A model generated the notes under the pieces. That model saw nothing but the letters and a program-made list of their open reading frames with translations. It did no database searches and was not told where the DNA came from. Of a stretch of DNA of 64,000 nucleotides, positions 57,685-64,000 are shown piece by piece. The first letter of the stretch is position 1, and the number at the start of each line of letters is the position of its first letter. Location: assembly GCF_010015585.1 (NCBI RefSeq), contig NW_022985072.1, positions 1,316,438 to 1,380,437 on the forward strand, read 5' to 3'. Source of the DNA: Eremomyces bilateralis CBS 781.70 (lineage: Eukaryota > Ascomycota > Dothideomycetes > Eremomycetales > Eremomycetaceae). Position numbers and translations under genes: made by a program.

Positions 57685-58518
57685 ATGGATAAGCCGACAA
57701 TCTTGATCGTGCCAGGAGGCTTCACACTGCCTGAACTGTACAGTGACGTGATCACCCATGTCGCGAATGAAGGATACTCGGTTCAAGCTCTTCACCTTCC
57801 CAGCGTAGGCTACAAAGCCAACGTTGCAGGCACCATGCAAGACGACGCCGCTTTCATCGCTTCAGAAATCTCAAAGCACGCAAACGAAGGCAAAGACGTC
57901 GTACTCATCGCCCACTCTTACGGCGGTCTACCTGCTACAGAAAGCACAAAAGGACTCAGCAAAGTTGATAGACAGCGACAGGGCAATTCAGGCGGTCTGG
58001 TGAGACTGGCTTATATTTCGTGCATCATTCTACCAGTCGGAGAATCTGATGCCAGCGTTATTATGCCGGACAATATGCTTCCCCGAGCCGCTCCATTCGA
58101 GATTAGGTTTGATGTCTGTCTCGCTTCATGCAATTTGTGTGTCTGGGGCTAACGTGAAATATAGGATGATGGATGGTTGCATCAGACGGACATCTCGGCT
58201 ACTGCTTCCAGTGTCTTCAACGACTTGCCGAAGGAAGACGGCGAAAAGTGGGCAAAGATGAGTACTCGTCATTCGGGTTCTACGTTTCCTGCTAGTCTGA
58301 GTCATGCTGGGTTCAAAGATGTGCCGGTTTCGTATTTGCTGTGTACCAAGGACCTTGCGCAGGAGCCCGAGCTCCAGAGAGCGAGCATCGTGATGATGGA
58401 AAGGCAGATCGGTGGCAAGGTTGATGTTACAGAAATCGAATCTGGACATGCGCCAAATGCATCTCGGCCTAAGGAAGTCGCAGATTGGATCATCTCCATC
58501 ACCGAGCGGTCAGCATGA
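57685..58518 (+). CDS. Alpha/beta hydrolase family protein
   Basis: Exons 57685-58113 and 58165-58518 encode 260 residues. MDKPTILIVPGGF gives the first strand and oxyanion region; the nucleophile elbow is AHSYGG with S78; the last part has a conserved ESGHAPNASRP with the likely catalytic His. The donor is GTCTGT at 58114, chosen because it alone keeps both halves in frame; it is a weak site. The N-terminal half resembles fungal AB-hydrolase proteins related to salicylate/methyl esterases. The substrate is not known. It lies 218 nt from QTRT2, head-to-head. Confidence 0.82.
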
Positions 58519-59035
58519 ATGTCGATTGCATTTTGGCATGACTTCCAAGATTTCTGGTTGCGTGAAGCAGTGTCGCTTTGAACCACTCCGATCTCCACGG
58601 CATTTTCAGGCTATCCCATCTCGACGATCCCTCAATAGTCTCGAACTCACGTATCAAACTGTTCAACTTGTCCCGTACCTCAGCAGGAAAGTGTGTCTGA
58701 CGCGTCGTGGCCTCCGGCAACCCAGCGAGCATAAAGAATTTCCTGGGCATGGAAATATCGCGACGAGTTCGAATGGCTCTGCTGAGCACGATGACTCTTT
58801 TGCAATTGGCGAGAAGTCGTTGCGTATCCGCAGGAGAGACGTTTCAATCTGAGATCTCACCATCAGCATGAATCTCCAAATTCTCTAGCAGTGACCCCAA
58901 GACTCTGCCATTGATGATTGGAATTTTCAGCGTGTGCAAGATGTTTGAATTGCCCGAAGCCAAAGTACCTGTGATTTGTCCCTTCACGAAGGGCGTCGCG
59001 TAACCCCGGAGGGATGTTAGTTGTTCCTCGCACTT
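58499..59035 (-). pseudogene. Coding-like minus-strand stretch, possibly a gene relic
   Basis: One minus-strand frame reads as protein for most of this span (for example KCEEQLTSLRGYATPFVKGQ, then NGRVLGSLLENLEIHADGE, and later RDISMPRKFFMLAGLPEATT and VRDKLNSLIREFE). It is interrupted by one in-frame TGA at 58844-58846 and lacks a good start. Either an unrecognised intron removes the stop or the gene is broken. The frame overlaps the 3' end of the hydrolase by 20 nt on the opposite strand. I do not recognise the family. Confidence 0.35.
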
Positions 59036-59134
59036 GCCCGCGGAATATAAGTATATTTACATTGCGAACGGCTTGAGAATATACCTAACTTTCTCCAACT
59101 AGCAAACTTCAATCTTAACAAGAATTTCTTCCTC

Positions 59135-59647
59135 TCAGAGTCCTTGCACACTGAACCAGCACGTCGTTTTGTCCTTTACCACTAAACTATTGGGGGTAAT
59201 GAGGCCACAAGAGTTTAGTAAGAATAACGGCTTTGGTTTGCATAGATCTCCTTGATTGATGTAGGGCCAAATGGATGCGTCTCTGGAGCGGGTACTACCT
59301 TTCCGTTGCTGGTCCGTTTCTTTTCCGAATCTGTCGAAATTAGGTCGGCGGGTCTTCGACATTCCGGGCCGCGATCGGAGAAGGAGTTGTCGCCGGTGTT
59401 CCATTGCCTTTTTCGACCAATGGTTCTGAATCGTCCCTTCGTGTCGTTCGATGATCGGGTTCAACCGATGGAAATCCTTCCAGATATTCGCCGCCTGTCG
59501 ACAGGCTTGATTCCTAGCATATTCAGGTGGGAGTTCTGAGACGCCATAGCGACCATGGAATGATTTTAAGGCATCTCCAATATCACTCCAGTGAAAACCT
59601 GACAGCTCATGTATGTTGCATGGATTCCGCTGTACAGACGATAACAT
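59135..59647 (-). pseudogene. Unidentified 170-codon frame, possibly part of the same relic
   Basis: A minus-strand frame with protein-like stretches (FHWSDIGDALKSFHGRYG, NQACRQAANIWKDFHRLN, HEGTIQNHWSKKAMEHRR). It lies upstream of and on the same strand as the 58499-59035 relic, so both may descend from one gene. The C-terminal 50 codons look random. No family is recognised. Confidence 0.3.
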
Positions 59648-60938
59648 TTTTGACTGATCGGTTGCAAATGAAAAGGGTCAAACTGTGAACCGATGAACAG
59701 AAAGAGGAGAGGTACACAGAGCGCTGGGTGACCAAAGAAAGGATTAACCGTGAGCGACTTATATGTGAGGAAGGAATTATGTTTTGTTCTGTGCCGCCTG
59801 CCGTGAAGTTGAGTTATACATGGATGATTATACAATCTATTGTATATTCATTTGCGAAATTGAAAAGGGCAGTATTTATTGCATTTAATGGTACCAGAGA
59901 CGATTAATAATAGATAGATAGCGTGGTACGAATAGTTACTTGTCCCGGCCTCTTGACTCTAAAATCAACAAAGACGATGATGTTAAAAAGAATCCGATAT
60001 GATTGGACACGCAAATATTCCAGAATAGATGATTAAGCCCTGATTGCCTCATTGATGCCGCGTTAATAATACAGAAATCACCAGATTGCTATAGAAGGCT
60101 TCATTAATAAATGAGAGTCGAGGAGGTTGAATTTTCTGGCTACAGTGAAAGCCGACTTTTATAGTTCTAGAGCCAACCCGGTGGGGGATATCCACAGCAA
60201 ACGGAACGATCAGTCTCAGCCGTCAATACCTTGGGTACAATAATAATGCCTACCTAATAACGAGGCAGCCACAGGAGAGGTATTATTGTCTGTCCATGAC
60301 ACTGAGTGTTACGGCACGGTAGCTGGATGCACCCAATATACGCGTAGCCAAAGATATTCTAGATTGAGATGAACAGTACAAGGTAACTATGACAGAGGAA
60401 TCTTGATGAGGTTCCGTCTCTACGCTAGACTTGATTAGGTTGAGGCTCTCAGCCTATGCCAATCATAGGCCATGCCCATAACACTGAGTATCTCTTGCTT
60501 CCTACTCTGTCAGTTACCAATGGTTTAGCATGACAGACGTTTCCCTTTGTGTACGTGCAATAAGCTCACAACCAGCATATTGTAGAATGTTGAATCTGAT
60601 AGTCTTCATTACTCTTCTCCTCATCAGCATATCTCTACCTCTCTATTGAGCGAGTGATTCCCTCCAGTCATCATATTCCATAGCTCATCCATGCCCTCCT
60701 CACTATCTCTATGCCCTCAAAAAAAACTGCCACGTAAAACGCCCAGTGGATCATGGCCTGCGCCGACCATGCCATCCATGCATGCATACTCAGATTACCG
60801 AATATCCGTCGATAAAACAATCCCATCCGAACTCCTCGCTATGAATGCGATATCCATTCCTCTCGAGCGCACCGCCTGCGGCTGCTCCGTCTCCTTGCTG
60901 TCTCGTAGGTTGAACTGCGTCGTCCGTCGTCATCATCA
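59648..60938. other. AT-rich intergenic region
   Basis: About 1.3 kb, AT-richer than most of the window, holding the 3' flank of the cyclin gene. No gene, RNA or clear repeat was found. The frame at 60691 has no recognisable product. Confidence 0.5.
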
Positions 60939-62093
60939 TCAGACGCCCATCGTGCGCCCTTGAACTTGATTCCCGCCGAAAACCCTCACCCAGATCCCCC
61001 CGCCGACGCGCTGCTTCTTCGCCGGCTTCTCATCCATGGCGTTGACGTCCTCTTTCCGTCCGCGCATCGCCATCTTCCCCGCAGGCACTTCGCCGTACAA
61101 TCGCCCCGACGGCGCCGGCAACGCGCCGGGCCACCGCGCCTTCCCGTCGATGCGGATGACGGGCGCCTCGAGGTGGACGAGCGACTCGGAGTCGAACTCG
61201 ACGGGGGCGGCGTCGTACATGGGGTGCGGGAGGTCGTCGGGGTCCGCGTAGGGGTCGAGGAGGGAGAGTGGGGTGCTGGAGCGGGAGGAGCGGGAGTCGG
61301 CATCGCTGGTGGAGGTGGTGGAGCGGGAAGGGGGAGAGAGGGAGGGGGTACGGCTGGAGGAGCGGGAAGAGGGGCCCGTGGGGAGGTAGGCGTAGCTGGA
61401 GGAGGTGGAGTTGATGAAGGAGCTGTAGGGGGAGGAGTGGGCGCGGCGGTGGGCGTTGACGCGGGCGGCGTGGGCGGCCTTTTCGGCAGCGATGGCGCGG
61501 GAGGCGTCTTGTTGGGCGCGGATGGGCGCGAGGAAGGGGTCGAGGTGGGTGTAGAGGTCTTCTTGTGTGATGCGGAGATCCCAGTCGAGGAGGAAGAGGA
61601 GCTGCTTCTCCATCAGGTTCACCTCAGTGATGGCGAAGCCCCAGGACTCGTAGCCTTTGACGGCGGTGTAGCGGGCCCAGTGCTTGTTTTTGGGGGAGGA
61701 GTCGTTGAGGTACTTGGCTGAGAGGATGAGTGCCGCGAGAAGGATGCGGTGCACGGTACATCGCATGCCCTTGGCAACCGGGGGTAGCCGTGATTGTAGG
61801 CGTGAGAGGTAGACGAGGGTGGACATGAGAGTGGGGATTTGGACATGAGAGCGGGTGACAAGGGATGTGATAAATTCCGTGAGTGAAGGGAGAGGAGGTT
61901 GCTGTGAGGATGGGTGTGGTGGACTTGGTGATGGTGTTGGTGGGAGGTTCTTGTTAAGAGAGGAGTCGCAGCGGATGACCTGACTGGCCTTGAAGGCGAG
62001 GTGGTTGATCATCTCTTTTGAGACGGGAAGTTGGATGAAGTAGTCCAGGGCGGCCTTATTCTGGACCGGTGTCGGGGGTGGTGAGAGCTCCAT
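60939..62093 (-). CDS. Pcl-type cyclin (Pho85-partner family)
   Basis: Single exon, 384 residues from [13 protein letters not shown]. Cyclin box at about 20-175: [20 protein letters not shown], a Pro/Ser spacer ([13 protein letters not shown]), [55 protein letters not shown] and [23 protein letters not shown]. These match Pcl1/2/9 cyclins that activate the Pho85 CDK in G1, polarity or morphogenesis. After residue 190 there is a Ser/Thr/Pro-rich tail with many potential CDK sites, then [15 protein letters not shown] and a basic [11 protein letters not shown]. The coding sequence switches from C-ending codons (5') to G-ending codons (3'). Confidence 0.9.
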   Translation of the reverse strand: MELSPPPTPVQNKAALDYFIQLPVSKEMINHLAFKASQVIRCDSSLNKNLPPTPSPSPPHPSSQQPPLPSLTEFITSLVTRSHVQIPTLMSTLVYLSRLQSRLPPVAKGMRCTVHRILLAALILSAKYLNDSSPKNKHWARYTAVKGYESWGFAITEVNLMEKQLLFLLDWDLRITQEDLYTHLDPFLAPIRAQQDASRAIAAEKAAHAARVNAHRRAHSSPYSSFINSTSSSYAYLPTGPSSRSSSRTPSLSPPSRSTTSTSDADSRSSRSSTPLSLLDPYADPDDLPHPMYDAAPVEFDSESLVHLEAPVIRIDGKARWPGALPAPSGRLYGEVPAGKMAMRGRKEDVNAMDEKPAKKQRVGGGIWVRVFGGNQVQGRTMGV

Positions 62094-64000
62094 GATGTCG
62101 AGATCGTTTGAGATGTCGAGTCCTAATTAGGAAGGGGATGTGCCAGGGTGGTAGAGGATATATTCAAGGAGAAGAATGAAAGATCGGGAGATTGAAGTAG
62201 ATTGCCGGGTGGCAAGAACACAAATGATGTATCGGCAGGCTCAATAAACGCGATCCTCGACAAGGTGCGTATTGACTTGAATAGTCAGGCTACAACAATA
62301 GTGTTGCAGTGATGACCGGTCGGTGATATAACCCTTATCACGGATCGAATGAAGCCCAGGCCTTATGCGGATGCTGAAACAGGCTTAGTCAATAACGTGA
62401 AGCAAGGAAGGATGACGATGAGCCACACAAGGCAGAGTGAGACAGTGAGATGGATAATCTCAGGTCCGGTCACCCTTGGCTGTGTGCAAGAGGATTCGAG
62501 GATTAATTCCAAGGACTATTGTCGTTTAGATAGACAAGTCCTGAATAAATCTTCAATAAGAGAGTGGAATTGGAAGAGGTGGATGTGCGGTTGCGAGGGG
62601 GATGCAACCCAGGAATGGAAGTGGAGGACCGGGAGATTAAATCCGGAAATGGCACGAATGTTCTGCCTTCTTTCTTGCCGGTGATGCACGAAGGCAAAAA
62701 ACGAAGGAGAAAAACGCGTGTTTAGAAACCTGTTAGAGTCGAGGTTGGCGAGAAGGCTGACGTGGGTGCAGTGGCTGCTCGTTGTCCTTTTTGGAGTCGA
62801 GCTGTACGTATCGCAACCGACCGCAGTAGGAGGGGTTGGCCGGTGCAGGACGTTAAGTGGGAGGCCGGATGCGGGAACGATTGCTAGTCCGGGGTGGTTT
62901 GTGTGGTGAGGAGGGAGTGGTGAATGTTGAGTGGTGAGATGGTGAAGTGCCAAGTGGTCAAAGTGGTTGAGGTGGGTTGGTGGGCTCTCTGCGGAAAAAG
63001 GAGGCTTGGAAAGAAGGCTGGGAATGCTGGGAACACTGGGAGTGCTAGCCCGATGACGGCAGGTAACGAAACACGAGGAGGATAGGAGGCAGACACAAGT
63101 CCGAAACCAGAAATTAATTAAAGCTCTGCAAAACAAAAAGAAGTCGGTTAGTTGGTCGTGGTTGGTGAGAGGTGGAATGGTGGAACATGCACTGACTTTT
63201 GGGTCTGTTACGTCCTGCTGCTCAGATCCGGCCGAGAAGAGGAGGTGATGGGACTTGGTCGAGACACTGGGTGATTATATGAGAAAATTGTCTGGCTGGG
63301 TGGGATGGATGGCAAGAATGGAGGTGCGCCCCTATGCGGAAGGCCTCCTTGGCTGTGGGCAAAAGGGATACGTACATTATTGCTGTGGGGAAAAAAGGAA
63401 TTTTTGCCTCTTCTAGACTTGCGTGTCCAGATGGCGATGCGATGCAGCGATGGTGAGGATTGGGGGGTGGTGGGTGCAGGTGACGGGCGAGGCCAGCTGG
63501 GGGTCGCCGATTAGCCGGTCGCTGGTGCGGAAGAGGCGGTGCGGGCTGTGCCTTGGATGCCGACCAGGTCTAACCCTTGCGTCGACGATCGTGAAGGATG
63601 AACGGACTTATTCGTAAAGTCTAGCTTCCGTTCGGGTCTGGTGATTTGGTGAATGATAGATGGGTCCGTCGTTTGCTTTTCGGGAGCGTCTTGCGTTCAC
63701 GAGGCTTGGATGATCCAGAGGATGAGGGGAGAGTGAAAGGAGCTGGGGAAAAAGATCGGCTGTCACGCTGATATTATTGAAGTCGCTAGCGACGTAGAAA
63801 AATTAAATCCCTTCGACCAGGAAGGAAGGGAGGATGGAACGGAGAAGGCTGGAGGAGGCGGGAATTAATTGAATCGGATGCTTGTGATAAAACAATAGTC
63901 ATATATTCCTTTCTTCCCAAGACAGGAGAATGTCTGATACTAATACCATCGCCAACCTGCGTCCCCTGGATCAAACAAATCCCTCTCCATCCGCCAAATA
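62094..64000. other. Upstream flank of the cyclin gene
   Basis: About 1.9 kb to the window edge. A 206-codon minus-strand frame (62516-63136) is rich in Pro/Ser/His and has no family signature; it may be part of a long 5' leader. Nothing else could be supported. Confidence 0.45.

Noticed and set aside
59648-60938. RIP-mutated transposon in the AT-rich stretch
   Set aside because: The AT bias is moderate and no transposon protein remnant or terminal repeat could be seen by eye; a RIP index calculation and repeat search would be needed.
62516-63136. 206-codon minus-strand frame upstream of the cyclin
   Set aside because: Pro/Ser/His-rich low-complexity translation without motifs; more likely leader or intergenic sequence.
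1-64000. tRNA, rRNA and CRISPR features
   Set aside because: GGTTCGA-like stretches (for example near 32870 and 36547) lack matching stems, and no spaced direct repeats exist; CRISPR is not expected in a fungus.

Overview
The window is nuclear DNA of a filamentous ascomycete (Pezizomycotina). Genes are dense and on both strands, most introns are 44-190 nt GT-AG introns with CTAAC/CTGAC-like branch sites, and the content fits that group: a COP9 signalosome subunit, Zn2Cys6 and bZIP regulators, an Mlp1/TPR nucleoporin and a queuine tRNA-ribosyltransferase subunit. No rRNA, tRNA, CRISPR array or intact transposon could be supported. All exon models were built by hand from splice signals, reading phase and family conservation.

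Layout. 0-7.6 kb: 5' part of glycogen synthase (minus), a 419-aa protein with a nucleotidyltransferase-like signature, and an ankyrin-tailed L-asparaginase. 7.8-16.6 kb: a 2268-aa SF1 helicase / Cys-His cluster / triple CbxX-type AAA protein (minus), divergently paired with a 433-aa uncharacterised protein. 17.7-24.4 kb: a short-chain dehydrogenase, a class I/II aminotransferase (minus) and a Zn2Cys6 protein with an unusual N-terminal Cys/His domain. 25.0-40.5 kb: a housekeeping block of TFIIE-beta, Mlp1/TPR, Rrp7, an RRM-like small protein, a SPRY protein, CSN4 and TFIIF-beta, arranged mostly as divergent pairs. 40.5-45.6 kb: about 5 kb without a supportable gene, ahead of a bZIP factor with a hydrophobic segment. 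49.2-53.9 kb: a Sel1-repeat protein resembling Nif1/Dsf2 and a five-finger CCCH protein. 54.4-59.6 kb: a more AT-rich, accessory-looking stretch with a kinase-like protein, QTRT2, an alpha/beta hydrolase and coding-like relics. 60.9-62.1 kb: a Pcl-type cyclin, followed by a long non-coding flank.

The genes do not form one pathway. The housekeeping block serves transcription initiation (TFIIE-beta, TFIIF-beta), mRNA export and nuclear basket (Mlp1, CCCH protein), ribosome assembly (Rrp7) and protein turnover control (CSN4). The most intriguing unit is the helicase/AAA gene with its divergent partner. Other points worth a second look are two GC-AG introns in the helicase gene, a start codon apparently split by an intron in the SPRY gene, a consistent C-to-G skew flip inside many coding sequences, a 1-kb terminal intron in the Sel1 gene, and an imperfect hairpin in the csn4/TFG2 promoter.
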